64,000 bases of DNA from assembly GCA_001510575.1 (NCBI GenBank), contig LNGK01000006.1, positions 801,565 to 865,564 on the forward strand, given 5' to 3'. The notes beneath the pieces were generated by a model that had not been told where the DNA came from, made no database searches, and saw only the letters and a list, made by a program, of their open reading frames with translations. The position numbers and the translations under genes are program-made. Within the stretch, counting starts at the first letter, position 1; each line of letters starts with the position of its first letter. Below, piece by piece: positions 21,713 to 34,014 of the stretch. The DNA comes from Knoxdaviesia capensis. Lineage: Eukaryota; Ascomycota; Sordariomycetes; Microascales; Gondwanamycetaceae.

Positions 21713-24700
21713 ATGTCTTCCATCACGATGTCCGATAGTGATAGCGATGACTTTGAAATCATCAGTGTTATGCCACGCAGAGCAGGCGCCAACTTCTCGA
21801 GAGATCCAAACCATGGTGAGCCAGTTGCAGGATTTAGTTGAACTGGCAGCCTGCCCCACCTAGGCCAATGCCTTACAGGCATAATAGCCGTCACTCAGGC
21901 TTCAATACTGACTCGGGCCACTCTCCTATAAAACACAGACTCGGTTACCCTGGCCAATTTCCTCTTTGACCGTCTCCAACCAGATTCCGGCCGTGCTCCG
22001 GCCAAGCGCCGCAAGCTCGCGGCCGCAGACCCGGAGTTCGCAACGATTGCAAAACAGTCGGCCAGCTTCCACGCTACGCCGAGGGTGCTCCCGCGATGTG
22101 GAGACAACACTTCATTCACATTTGCAGCGTCTAGCAATGTGCTGAATGCGAGAACTCTCCCCGATGGGACTGGCCTCGAGGCCTTTTCAATCCAAGCGAA
22201 CCGGTCCAAACCGGCATATCTGGGCATGTTCGAGATCCCGGACATGTTTGCCGAGGCCATCAAAACCATCAAGCACTTTCCGTTGTGTGCCAATACCTCG
22301 ACCGAGTTCGCCGGCGCCATCTTTCGCTACGAGGAGGTCTCCGTTACCGTGGAAGCTGGTGCTCTAACCCTGACCTTCTCTTGGGAGCTTCGCTGGAACC
22401 TGACCACGCTTCACCCCCACCTCGTCCCGACGACGAAGAACCGCGATGTGGGCTTGAATCTCATGAAAATCTACTTTCCCAACATCGAGCTCGACCACGA
22501 CGAACCCCCGTGGTCTTCTGCCGACTTTTACGACGCGACCTGTGTTCCATCCACCTCGTCGAACCCAAGTGCCGAGACCATCCAGGTGCCTGGTCTTCGC
22601 CCAAGCCTGTACCCCTTCCAGAAGCGAACATTGCGCTGGCTCATGCGGCGCGAAGGCCTACGATATGCCGACGACAACACCTGGGTCCCTGAAAGACCCG
22701 AATCTCTCGACCGATTTGACTTCCGCGAAGTCAAAGATGTGAACGGCGCTGTGTTTCATTTCAGTCCCGTCTTTATGATTCTCACCAAAGATATTTCGTC
22801 CCTTGACGACTACAACCAACTGCCGCCTGGAGGCATTTTGTGCGAGGAAATGGGTCTTGGAAAAACTCTTGAGATGATCAGTCTATTTCTTCTGCATCCT
22901 CGCCCCGAAAATACCCCATCCCCCAACCCTAATCTCCCTCAAAACCAGCTTCATCGATCAGGAGCTTCCCTGATTGTCACCCCCGAGTCGCTCAAGCATC
23001 AATGGAGAGAGGAGATCGAGAAAAAGGCCCCGGGCCTGAGAGTGCTTCTGTACGGAGGCTGCAAAGGGTCGACCCAGGAAGAGGAGGCGGCGATTGTTCA
23101 AACCCTGCTTGAGCAGGACATCGTTATTGTGACTTATGCGCAACTCCGCACCGAGATCCATTTCTCCAAAGAAGCCCCGAATCGTTCCCGCCGAGCTGCG
23201 AGAGTATACTATCGACCCAAATCCCCCCTGGTCCAGATCGAATGGTGGAGAGTGTGCCTGGACGAGGCGCAGATGATTGATAAGGGAGTCAGTCAGGCAG
23301 CCACGATGGCGTGCGAAATCCCCCGAGCCATTTCGTGGGCGGTGACGGGAACACCTGTGAAGCATCACGTGGAAGACCTTCGGAGCCTGCTGTACTTTCT
23401 TGGGCACAATGCCTTCGCTTCCAAGACCAAGATCTGGGACGTCCTGGCCCAAAGCCAGCAGCGCCTCCTAAGATCCCTCTTTCATGAAATTGCTGCGCGC
23501 CACACAAAGGCGATGGTTCGTGGCGAACTCACGCTTCCCCGGCAAAAGCGTCATGTCATCACTGTTCCATTCACCGCGGTGGAAGAGCAGTTGTACCAGG
23601 AGCACTTCCTCATTGTGGCCCGCGAGTGCGGCACCGACGCTAAAGGCCACCCCAGCCAGCAGGATTGGGCCGTTGAGGATGTGGAAAGCGAAATGCGCAA
23701 GGGGCTGGAGCTTCTTCGCCGGGTGTCAATGGTGCCCAACTATTCCCTTGAAGAGGGCGGTGGCACGCGGTTGGGGCGCATCAGCCGGACCATCAAGACT
23801 GTCGACGAGGTGTTGACCATAATGATGTACCGGAACTTCAACGACATACTGAGCACACAATGTGCCTACTATTCGTTCCGCCTGCAGCGAGGCCAGCTCT
23901 TCGACAATACCCCGCGCATCAAGGAGGGGCTGAAGATCTGGGAGGATCTTCGAGACGAGATCACGCAGCTCGTGCAGAACTGCCGTGACCAGCTGGAGAT
24001 CGCGGTCGAGAACTATCGCTCGAGCAAGTATCGGGGGCGTGTTATCGACACCAACTTGTCCGGAACTGAAGATGACAGCGACCCGGAGGATGATGTGCGT
24101 CCCGTTAGACGAGCCAACCGTCAAATCGATCCGCATGACCTCGCACCGGATGTTCCCCTTCGACGACAACAACTCCGACAAGCACTGGAGATCCTCCACA
24201 GACTGACGTTTTACTCTGGAAACGCCTACTTTCAGATCCGGGAGAACCGGGAAATGACCGACCCGATGTCAGAGGAGCACGCCCAGCTGGAAAAGCTTGA
24301 GAACGAGATGTACGATCGGGCGAGAACGATTCGACAAGAGATGATGGAACGGTCTGGCAAGAAAATTAAAAGCCTCGTGAATAAACTGCGTGAGATGAAG
24401 GAGAAGCAGTCGTTCGTTCAGTTCCCGGACCTTAAGATCAAACCGGTGTATGGTATTGCATCCGAGGAAACCATCCATCATGTTGAGCTTGTGGCCAAAC
24501 GACTGAGCCGGCTAGGCGATCAGATCGGCAAGTGGAGAGACGAGGTCCTGGCTGTCGTCCTGAAGCCCCTGCTGGATGAAGATGCCACTGCCGAGTCCAC
24601 GGGACAAGAGTTCGACGAGGCCGCTAGAGAGCAAGAAGCCATCATTCAATATCTGGTGGTGATGCGCGTGGCCATTTCTGATATTCAGGAAGCAATCACT

Positions 24701-26446
24701 GGCCAGGCCAACGAGCTTGCCGTCCATGAGTTCCAGGTGGCGGTGGATCTCGCCCCCCACAACGAGGAATCTATCCGCGACCATCTGATCCACTTGGCCA
24801 ACAAGCGGAAGCTCCTCAAGCCCATCGACGAACCGTCCCAGTCTCTTCGCTCGGCGATCGTGGAGCTGCGTACAGTGGCCTTCCGATACGGCATGAGCCA
24901 GGCCAACACGGCAAGCAGCCGCGAGGGCGAAATCGCCGACCTGCAGATTGCCAGCATCCAGCCGCAGTGCTCCGCATATACCAAAGCCCTGACTGCACTG
25001 GGCAAAGAGCTGGACCTGCTCACAAAAGCCCTAAACTCCCGCATGAGCTACTACAGACAACTGCAGGCAGTGTCGGACGCGCTCGTGCACAAACAGGACG
25101 AGGTTCCCAGCGGCTCGCTCGATGCACAATACGGCTGGATCCTTGCGCGCGAGAAGGTCCAGAAGAACGCGCTGGACAGCGCAGAGTCCAAGCGGCGATA
25201 TCTGCATACGCTGCGTGACACGTCCAAGTCTGGCGTCAACGAGGCGCAGATCTGCATCATCTGCCAGGACACGATTAACTTTGGAGTGATCACATCCTGC
25301 GGCCACACTTTCTGCAAGGAGTGTCTGCGTATCTGGTGGCACGCACATCGGACGTGTCCAATGTGCAAAATGCGCATCGACCAGTACAACATGCACGACA
25401 TTGTGCTGCGGCCGCAGAAGCTGACGGTGCACACAGAAAGCCTGCAGGTGGAGCATCAAAACGGGGTCCCGAACTCAGATCCCGGGTCGGTATCGACTGT
25501 TAACGGATCTGGCTCGCACGAGGGCTCGGGCGGGACCGGCCGGCATGCCATGACGCTGTACTCGAAGTTGTCGGAAGACACGCTGATTGAGATTGAGGAT
25601 GTCGAACTGGGAAACACGAACTTCACAACCAAGATCAACTCCCTGGTGCGCCATATCCTGTGGGTGCGCGACAAAGACCCGGGGGCCAAGTCGGTGGTGT
25701 ACTCGTCGTACATGTTCTTCCTCAACCAGCTGACTGAAGCCTTCAAGCTGTCCGGCATCCGCTCGACGACGATGTCGGACAAGAACGGCATCGACAACTT
25801 CCGCCACGACCCCACGATCGAGGTGTTCGTGCTGCACGCGCGCGCCGACGCCAGCGGCCTCAATCTGACCGAGGCCAGCCACGTGTTCCTGTGCGAGCCG
25901 ATGCTCAACCCGACGCTGGAGATGCAGGCCATTGCGCGGGTCGACCGTATCGGCCAGGAACGCGAGACCACTGTCTGGCAGTACCTCATCGAGGGCAGTG
26001 TCGAGGAGGCCATCTACAACCTGTCGGTGCGCCGCCGGCTGCAGCAGATGCAGCGCCACCGCGAGCGCATCCACAAGGACCACGAGAACTCCAACGGGAC
26101 CAAAGACAGCATGGACGTGGACACCACCTCTGCAGCGGCCGCTGACGACGAGGCAACCGACACCGAGGAGGTCATCGCGCTGGACATGGCCAACACCGAC
26201 GAGCTGCAGAAGTCGCGGCCGGCCAAACTGCTGCAGTCCGGCGACAACGGCGAACTCGTCCCGACGGAGGACCTGTGGGAGTGTCTGTTCGGCAATGCGA
26301 AGCAGTCGGTGCTCTCGGTCGTGCGGGACCCTGCGCTGCGCGATGCGGATGCGGGGACGGGGCGGCTTGCGCGCATCCAGGCCGGCCAGGCGGCGGCGCA
26401 GCGCCGTGAGGAGGCGCGGTTCAACGCTGGTGCTGGGTCGGAGTAG
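21713..26446 (+). CDS. IRC20: SNF2-family ATPase with RING finger, Irc20/SHPRH-type E3 ubiquitin ligase
   Basis: Two exons, 21713-21815 and 21939-26446 (intron 21816-21938, GTGAGC...CAG), give 1,536 aa, close to yeast Irc20. The short first exon is acidic (MSSITMSDSDSDDFEI). The SNF2 N-lobe has a Walker-A-like EEMGLGKT near residue 339 (Glu where most relatives have Asp), a DEAQ box (LDEAQ) near 475 and motif III 'AVTGTP'. A long helical, charged insertion separates the lobes and ends in a C3HC4 RING at about 1140-1180 (CIICQD...CGHTFCKEC...CPMC). The C-lobe follows with 'ASGLNL' and QAIARVDRIGQ near 1364. A RING inserted between the helicase lobes is the SHPRH/Irc20/Rad5 layout. Family role: ATP-driven remodelling plus ubiquitin or SUMO-targeted ligation in genome maintenance, in the nucleus. 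All key residues are present, so it is probably active. Orthology to Irc20 rather than another RING-SNF2 protein is inferred. Confidence 0.92.
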
Positions 26447-27597
26447 GATGGTGTGGAGGAGAGAGAAGAGGGGGGAGGAAGATCCAGGGAATTTTCAATC
26501 TTAGTGTTTTTTTACAGGTGTTGTACGGTGATTCATCCATCCCCCCCTTTTGGTTTTGCGTCTGGTATTGGGAGGGTTTCTTTTCTTTTATTAAAGATGA
26601 TAATGATTCTACGATACATGCCCCTCACATAATTCAGATGAACCTTTGACTTCGGGGTATTTCCAACTAATCAAAGGCCCTGTGACAAAAGAGACTGTCC
26701 TATGTTCTTCTTAAGATATGTTGGCCTATGTGGCAGACAAAAAGGTGCAGGATAAAAGATTGGTACAGGATATATTAGGAAATTTAGTGGGCCAGTATCT
26801 TTGATAGGTAGGGTTCTATTCTGCTGCATTCAACAAGAACCGGGGATGTGGTTTAGTGGTATAACGAATCCTTAGCATGGATTAGGTCCAGGGTTCGATT
26901 CCCTGCATCTCCATCTTTTTTTGTTCTTTTTTCTTTGGCTCTGTTTTCTTTCTCTTAATCCTGGATTGGAATGTTTAGCATGTTCCAGATAGAATATATA
27001 GCTCGTATGTAATTGAATTCTGTTTATAAATGGCTTTGCTTTTGATTACACCTATTCTCGTGTGTATATTCCTTATGATAGGTTTCTTTTCTTTGTCATA
27101 TTCTAGAGATATTAATACTCTCTCTAATATATAGTAGATGTACTGACCTACCTACAAGGACAACCAGGGTTCCAACTTACACTCTCACAATCATATAGTC
27201 GAAAACTTCACCACCACCTATAAACTTTCATATTTGCTTTTTTAATACACAATCCAGACAAGCCAGCTAGAATATAAGAGACCTGCTAAAAAAAGCAAGA
27301 GAGAGAAAAAATACAAGAACATCAAGTGCTGGATGAAAATAAAAAAAGATACATAGCAAAAAAAGGAGACAGACCCAAAGCAGTTGACGCCCCTCCCCCC
27401 TTTCCACACCTGACGTGTTTTTTTCCCCTGTTTACATTGAAGTTTTAATATCTTGGTGGGTTCGTTGAGCCTCTCTAGAGAGGAAAGGAACATGGCTTTC
27501 GACTGGAAGAGTCCATCACGAGAGAGGAAACGGGACGGAAAAACGGATAGAGCGGTGTGATGTATCAGTCGTGAGTATGTGAGTGTGACAGGCTATT
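26447..27597. other. Intergenic region between convergent genes
   Basis: AT-richer spacer between the 3' ends of the IRC20-type and IRC22 genes. It holds the tRNA-Ala gene. Apart from that and T-rich runs I see no gene. Confidence 0.7.
26842..26913 (+). tRNA. tRNA-Ala (anticodon AGC)
   Basis: A 72-nt intronless cloverleaf. The 7-bp acceptor stem GGGGATG/CATCTCC includes the G3-U70 wobble that identifies tRNA-Ala. The D arm is GTT/AAC; the anticodon stem AATCC/GGATT has loop TTAGCAT (anticodon AGC, reading GCU and, as inosine, GCC); the T arm is CAGGG/CCCTG with loop TTCGATT. The B box GGTTCGATTCC is canonical. Discriminator base A at 26913 is followed within 3 bases by a T7 run, a Pol III terminator. 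CCA is not encoded, as expected in a eukaryote. Confidence 0.97.
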
Positions 27598-28801
27598 TTA
27601 CGGCTTGGTGGCCTTGGCGGTAACGCCCTTGACACGCTTGGCCACGGGCTGCTTGAGGTGGTGCTCGGGGATCCAGCTCTCGTCGTAGTCCTTGCCGGTC
27701 GAGACGGCGGTCGACTCGGGGCCGGAGAGGGCCTCGTCGGCGGGGGCGGCGGCCTTCTTGGCCTTCTTCGAGCGGGGGGCGCGCTTGGCCTGGGGGAACA
27801 GGGCCTCGATCCAGGTCTTGTACACGAAGTAGACGACGCCGGAGAAAGCGGCAGTGAGGAACAGGTACAGGAAGATGCTGTTGGAGAGACGGTCAGTAAC
27901 ATAGAGCATTCAACGTGCCGTGGGGCCGTTTGTCAGGGTGCCCGTGATATCTGAGACATCTGCAAGCCAGCTGGCTGAGACACCCACGGCGGGGCGGAAT
28001 GAATGGAGAAAGATGGAGAAGCAAGCAACGTACATCTGGGGGTCGAAGAAGCTGGTGGGCGGCTCGACAATGCTGGCGGTAGCATTGAAGGCCGGGAGCT
28101 GGTACAGCGCACCGGCCTCGTCAACGACGACGGCGACGAGGTGCAGCTGGACATCCTGGGGGTGCATGTCGAGCTTGAACTTGTAGGGCAGCGCGCGGGT
28201 CTGGCCGGGCTCGAGCGGGATGCCGAACTGCACGGCGGTCAGGTTGCGGATGACCGAGTCGGCGAAGGTGGCGGCCGGCTTGAGCGACGCCAGCATGCCG
28301 GTCACAAAGGCAACCTCCAGCGGCTTGGTGTCGAGGTTCGTCACTTCGATGGTGGCGGCGGTGGCCTGGCCGTTCACCAGCTTCATGCCCAGCGAGAGGT
28401 CGGTGTCGGGGAACGAGGCCTTGGCGACGGCGCTGACTTGCGGCGGAGGGGGCGGCACGTCATCCTGGAAGCCGGGGAAGAAGGAGGGTTAGGTCGTCAG
28501 TTCACACGTGAGATGCGATCGAGCGAGGCCGTGATGGATCGCCGGGGTCCTGATGGATGGAAGCTCTGGAAGCGCATCGGATGACAGTGATGGCTGGCCA
28601 GGGCGCAACATCTGATCGCAGGTCCGCAACAGCTTCATCACACAACAGCCCAGAGACACCACCCAAGAACCCAATCGACCATCACAGACCCCTGGAGAAG
28701 CCATCCAAAGCACCAGCAGAGATGGAAGGAAAACTCACTTCAGCAAAGGCACCAAACACCGTCATGCCCACAAGGGCCAGGAGAGAAGCCTTGAACTGCA
28801 T
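27598..28801 (-). CDS. IRC22: Irc22-type protein, TRAP-alpha (translocon-associated) domain
   Basis: Three exons on the minus strand: 28801-28739, 28464-28034 and 27877-27598, giving 257 aa; both junctions keep frame. Exon 1 encodes a signal peptide (MQFKASLLALVGMTVFGAFA). The lumenal part contains the TRAP-alpha beta-sandwich pattern (TIEVTNLDTKPLEV..., then 'FGIPLEPGQTRALPYKF'). One transmembrane helix follows (IFLYLFLTAAFSGVVYFVY), then a basic cytosolic tail (KRAPRSKKAKKA). TRAP-alpha/SSR1 family proteins sit at the ER translocon; yeast Irc22 is a poorly characterised family member. The topology (cleaved signal, lumenal domain, single C-terminal helix) matches exactly. The first intron is long for this region (274 nt) and separates the signal peptide from the mature protein. 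Confidence 0.9.
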
Positions 28802-29552
28802 GTTTGGATAGATCCGTCTGTTGAATCAAAGAAAACCGGAGACCAAAGAGTAGAAGAACCAAACCAGATGCACGGGTTGAAAGCAGAAAAAGAGGAGATG
28901 ATGGATGAAAAAGAAAACGGAGAAGAAAAAGAAAGGGGGAGGGAAGAAGAAGGAAACGGGAAAGGAAACCAAGAGATGATAGGAAACTCAAGCAAGCTAG
29001 ATACTGGAGGTCAACGGAAACCACTTAATATTTGTTGGTGGCAACTACAGTTATCAACATATTCCAATTCAGTGGAAATCTGGCCACACCATTGCCAAAA
29101 AAAGGACGGTTGTGGCGTCAAAGGCAAAATGGTGTGTGGCGCATCATGGCCCTAACCCTAACATTTACCTTCTCTGTGTCTAAGGAACAGGCTCACTGAG
29201 TACTGAGAACTGGGTTGACATTATAGCTATGAAAAAAAAGGAGAGAAAATCATACATCGCTTTGAATGTCCTGGTATACATGCTGAAAGAATACAAAACA
29301 AGAAGGGGGAAGAAAAAAAAAGAATAAAAAAGCCAATGAACTCCTCCGGCTGCTTGTGTGTGAAGTCCGTGATCCATCCCTCAGGACCTCCTCCCGGCGA
29401 CCCAAGCTTTTTCCTGTAGTTTCAGTCCGTGCAAAAAGTAGCTTTCCCCGGGATAACAAAGCAATGAAAACATGTAGAAGAAAAAAAGAGAAGTAAAAAA
29501 AGGGGGCGAAGATAAACGGCAGTCGGTCTCAAATCGGACAGTACTGATCCAA
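28802..29552. other. IRC22 upstream / MED5 downstream spacer
   Basis: Between the IRC22 start and the MED5 stop, both on the minus strand. It contains a double telomere-box CCCTAACCCTAAC at 29150-29162 (about 350 bases upstream of IRC22), with purine-rich runs at 28,850-28,990 and 29,280-29,330 on the plus strand. No gene seen. Confidence 0.65.
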
Positions 29553-32500
29553 CTACGCCATATCCATCCCGTCGAGACTGTCCCACGAAAACCCATCCGC
29601 CCCTCCAAGACTGCCGAACAGGTCGTGGTCCAGATCCAGCGACCCGGCGCCAACGCCCGAGCCCGTCAGATCGCCCGCGCCCAGTCCCGTAAGATCCATA
29701 CCGGAAATCGACCCCGCGTCGGCCCCCAACCCGGCATCCACCACCATGTCCATGGCCGCGCCGTCGGGGCCACCGGCACCGCCCGCACCGCTCAGCTCGT
29801 CCACGGCGGCCGCAACCAGGTCGAGCGCAAGCTCGCCCTCCAGCACCGGCTGGATCGGCAGCGGCGTCATCTGCACCTCGACACGGCGGTACAGCCGCAC
29901 CGCAACGTCAGCAAGCAGCGGATCGGTCTTATGGGTCTTCCGGCATGCCTGGGCCTCGATCTTCAGGATGTCGCGCAAAGAGAGCCGCCGCTGCGCCACC
30001 ATCGACTCAGCGGGCGGCTGGGATTCAGCATGGTCAACGGCGCCCCCCGGCAGTGTCGGGACCGTTGAGACCATGTTCGTGACATCCGGTGCACACACCA
30101 GGGCCACAGCGATGTCGTAGACCACGCCTTCACCAGGGGTCTGTGATGCGTGGCGTAGTTCCTCCAGAATAGCTTGCATGACTCTCTTAGCACCAAGCAT
30201 CTTCAGGCCGGCAAGAATTTGCCGGTGGCTGTACGACGTCGGTGTGGTGTTGACCATGGGCTGCAAGCCCCACTGAACAAAGCCCTGGAAGGTGTGCTTG
30301 ATCGACTGGAACAGCCCACCGCCGGCTGTGCTGCACCAGGACTCCAACTCATTGTGGTGAGCAGCGCCAGTCCGCCGCGACAGCGGAATACTTTCTTTCA
30401 GGGCTCGGAGCAGAGGGTCGATTTCCTGGCTGTTGGGATACCGGTGCTGGTACCGACGGAGCGACTGTTCCACAGGCTTAGCAACCAGGTTCATCACGGT
30501 CGCGAGCATCGGAGTAGTGTCATTCGAGATGGGCTTCGGGAGAAGAATCAGATGCAGAATCTTCAGCACAGCACGCTGCTCCGGCTCCTGGTCGATTGAC
30601 AAGAAGTCGGCCAAGAAGAGGATGGCCGGCACAAGCGAGGGCAAAAGCAGGGTGTCGACCAGGTCTATAGGGAGATTCCGGTGATTAGTCGAGTCAAGAT
30701 TTAAAAAAACAAATGAGGTCACTAAAGAATACTCACATTCGATACCGCTACGGAGAGACTCCTCAGACAAGTACCCCTCGCTGAACGCCTGGACAACGTT
30801 CCGGGTAAGCGTCGACACCAGGAGGTAGAAGTTCTGCGGAGGACACGACGACATAAGCTCGTCTCCCAGTCCGCCAGAATCCGAGTCGAACAGCCCGCGG
30901 ATCCAGCCATCGAGATCTCGCGACTGCTGCTGCGACAGCTCCTCAACAGGGGTAGAGAGGTGGCCGGCGTTGATCAGCTTGGCCACGAACGAGTCGGTCG
31001 ACTGGATGCCCATATCCGACGGGGCAAGGTCGTAGCGGTAGGCAAATGCCATCACAAGCAACAGTGTCGCGCCAAACTCCTCGTACACAGGCTGGTACTC
31101 GCCTTGGTCCTCTTCGTAGCGCCAGCCGTCAAGCAGTTCACAGAGCGGGCGGAGAATGGTGACCGGCTTCTCGAAAAGCAGGATGACATCCAGAGATAGC
31201 GGATTGCGCGCCAGTTGCGTACACAACGACTTGAGCCACATGGTATCCTTGTTGTGGCATAGCCGGCCAATGACCTCGACCAGCGCCTGGCTGACGGCTC
31301 CCACATTGCCATCCATCTTCTCCAGCTCCAGAATCATACTTTGCGCGCGCTCGGGGTCGGACAAGCACTCCTGCACAAGGGCATCTTTGGAGTACTTGCC
31401 TCCCGAGGGCAGGCTTCCATAGGTCTCGCCAAGCAACGTATCGATCGTCGAGTGCTGGATAAGACCATGGAGGCAGCAGGCAAAGCAGAACTCCTCTCGA
31501 ACGTTGTCGGTAAAATCATTCGTGCTGCGCGTCTCGTCGAACATGGAGGACAGGGTGGGGAACGCGTTGGTGTCGACCTGGTTCAGAGCGGAGGTAATGC
31601 AAAACTCGGGGGTTATCGGCGCGTACATGGCGTGGCTGAGAGTGACGAGAAGAAGAGGGACCTTGTTGGTGAGAAAGGAGCGCATGAGCTGAGCTGAGCG
31701 CTTGTCTTCGTTGCGAAACACGGCATTTGCGAGGACATCGAAGGAGGCGAGAATGAGGTCGGTTGTGCAGGCTTGTACATCGTTCTGTCGGGATGAGAGC
31801 AGACTTCAAGTTAGGATGCATTGCCCAGCTACTGCGGTACACAAAAGGAGCGATGGGGAATGAGGCTAACCTGGTAGCGATTTCTAAGGTACTCGAAGAT
31901 AGAGTCATCGTCAAGAAGGGGTCGTCCAACCAACTGCAAGAACCGATCGAGTTAGCGAAAGCGGAAGATAGCAGACTGGGGGAAATGGTCTAGACTTACA
32001 CAAGCATTCAGATAGATGTAGAGCCCCGCGCGAGAATTGACCACCGGGACATCCTGAACAACAAAGGCGTCCACATCGACTGAGGATTCAATGATATCGT
32101 CGAGGTCTTCAGCCGTGTCGGGAATGACGGGCTTCTCCGTGGGCGACGTCGAATTCGCATATTCAAAATCAACCAGCTTTTGTCTAAATCGGCTGACTCT
32201 CTCGATGGCATCGACGGCCTGCAGCGTGGGGAGGAGGACGTTGCAGCCGTTTATCAGGGTTTGGCGAGGAACTACACGTCAAGTTCAATGGAAGAGTTAG
32301 TGAAGAATGCTTCAGGCTAAAGAGGGATGAAGGTCAAATCCACGTACGCTTTGCGTATTTCTTCTCCAAATACCGCAGAACCAGCGGGTTCTCTCCTAGG
32401 GTTATCAACAGGGCCAAGAAGGCCGTCCGGGAGTCGTCCATCTCCAGGCGCACGTTGTTGTCGTGGAACTGGCCCAGAATGTCTCCGCCCACAATGGTGT

Positions 32501-33104
32501 AGGCTTCGGCAAAGAGCTCCATGAGTCTCCCCATGCGCAACATTATCAACAGGGCGGCTTCAGCGGAGTTGATCGCCTGGGGAAGACTGACGTATTTGAC
32601 TAGCCGCCAGAAGATAACTTCGTCGCCAGAATATGAGTTCTTCCATATCCGGATTTTGGCGGCGGCATCGGCGGCGGCCGACGCCTCGGTGGCCGGCGCG
32701 GCAACCTGCTGCATCTGTTGGCGCTCGCGCAGGGCCCGCGAGAAGGAGTTGAGGCTGGAGTATCGGTGCAGCGCGCGGAGGATGGCGGAAAAGTCGATTT
32801 GCTTGCGCGTAAGCATGACTTGCAGGTAGATGTGGATACGAGCGTCGAGACAGTAGTTTGCGTAACTTGGCGGACGCAGCAGGACGTCGGCAAGCGCGTC
32901 GGCGTGGAGGGGATACCGCGCGTAATGGAACTTTTCGTTGTTCTCAAATTCATCCTGGCGCCACCGTCGGTTGAGCGCCGTTTCAACGAGCTTAATCCAT
33001 TTCACGAGGTTCCGACGGCGGGTTGCGAGGATCACCTCTCGAGGGTCGAACACAGCACCACCCGAGGGCACTGGTTGTTGCGGTAGGGGATCGTGTACGG
33101 ACAT
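29553..33104 (-). CDS. MED5: Mediator complex subunit 5 (Med5/Nut1)
   Basis: Five exons on the minus strand: 33104-32348, 32271-32000, 31933-31871, 31784-30737 and 30664-29553, giving 1,083 aa with all phases consistent. The last intron (30665-30736) is a multiple of three and would read through, but removing it restores 'YLVDTLLLPSLV', the expected Med5 sequence. Recognisable segments are 'DFSAILRALHRYSSL' near the N-terminus, 'NGCNVLLPTLQAVDAIERV', 'PVVNSRAGLYIYLNA', 'FEYLRNRYQ' and 'LMRSFLTNKVPLLL'. The C-terminus is a Gly/Asp/Met-rich tail ending in DGMDMA, as in other filamentous-fungal Med5 proteins. Med5 is a fungal tail-module subunit linking activators to RNA polymerase II, in the nucleus. 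Length is in the usual range. It is divergent from HIS3. Confidence 0.93.
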
Positions 33105-34014
33105 GGTCGCGAGTAAGGAGAGGTGGGATGGGGGAGGTTGTTGGATCAAAAAACCCGGTGGGCTGAGGAAAGAGAAATCATATGCCCATAGATATGGGGA
33201 GCCCTCTCCAACTCTCACGAAGCCAGGATGGATTTGAGTAGGGGGATTGTTACAGTAGAGTGAGTTGGTTAAGCCGTAAGGGCGGAGGAGACAGTGTACA
33301 CGCGATAGAAAGAAGAGAGTGAGGACAAGCTAATTCAAGAAACAGCAGAATAACGTTTAAATTAAAGAAGAGATAGGGCGTGTGAAAAAGGGAAGATGGG
33401 TAGGAAGTTAAATGATAGTGATAGGAGGGAGGAAGCGGAAGGTTGAAGAAGAACGGTTCAGAATGTGGTACTGGCGCCGGAACAAGGAATGAATGAGACG
33501 GTGCCAGGGTTAAAATGAATGGTGTCCTAGTATATATGGCCCCTTGCTATTAGGGTTCGGGTTGGTGTTTGAGGTTATATAGTGGTTGGAACTTACAATG
33601 AAGTTGAACAATGAGTGAATGCTACTACTCATAAGCCGTCTAGGAATAGTTACCTCACTTTGAATGAATTTTGGTTGAACATTGTCTGATCGATGTACTC
33701 TCAGCACATCGGACTGAGCTTGAGCCTTCTCTGTAGAGGGCCGGAGAGGCCACTTCCGGCTCTGACCAGGCTCTGGGTCTAACCCTAATTACCATTCGCA
33801 GCCCACCGATTGGCGCCGGCGCCGGAACACCTTTTCGTTCAACGACAAAAATCTCTGAACCGCAACGACCACCGGACCTGACCCGTCTTGGATTTGCTTT
33901 CTTTCCGCTACATCGGAGACCTCATTTCCTGAACTCGGGCCTGTCTCATACCGAGTTTGTATTTCCTTGTTGCTCGACCTATCTCTAAAAACCAGAAAAG
34001 GCCTCTTCTTCCGA
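33105..34014. promoter_or_regulatory. Divergent promoter region, MED5 / HIS3
   Basis: A 910-base shared upstream region. It carries two telomere-boxes (TTAGGGTT at 33550-33557 and AACCCTAA at 33782-33789), an inverted CCAAT box (ATTGG at 33810-33814, about 200 bases before HIS3) and a 12-base repeat GGCGCCGGAACA at 33473-33484 and 33819-33830. A single one-mismatch general-control (TGASTCA-like) site, TGAGTGA, lies at 33612-33618. No ORF of note. Confidence 0.6.

Noticed and set aside
25475..26083. 202-codon ORF antisense to the IRC20-type gene
   Set aside because: Shadow frame over the conserved helicase C-terminal domain.
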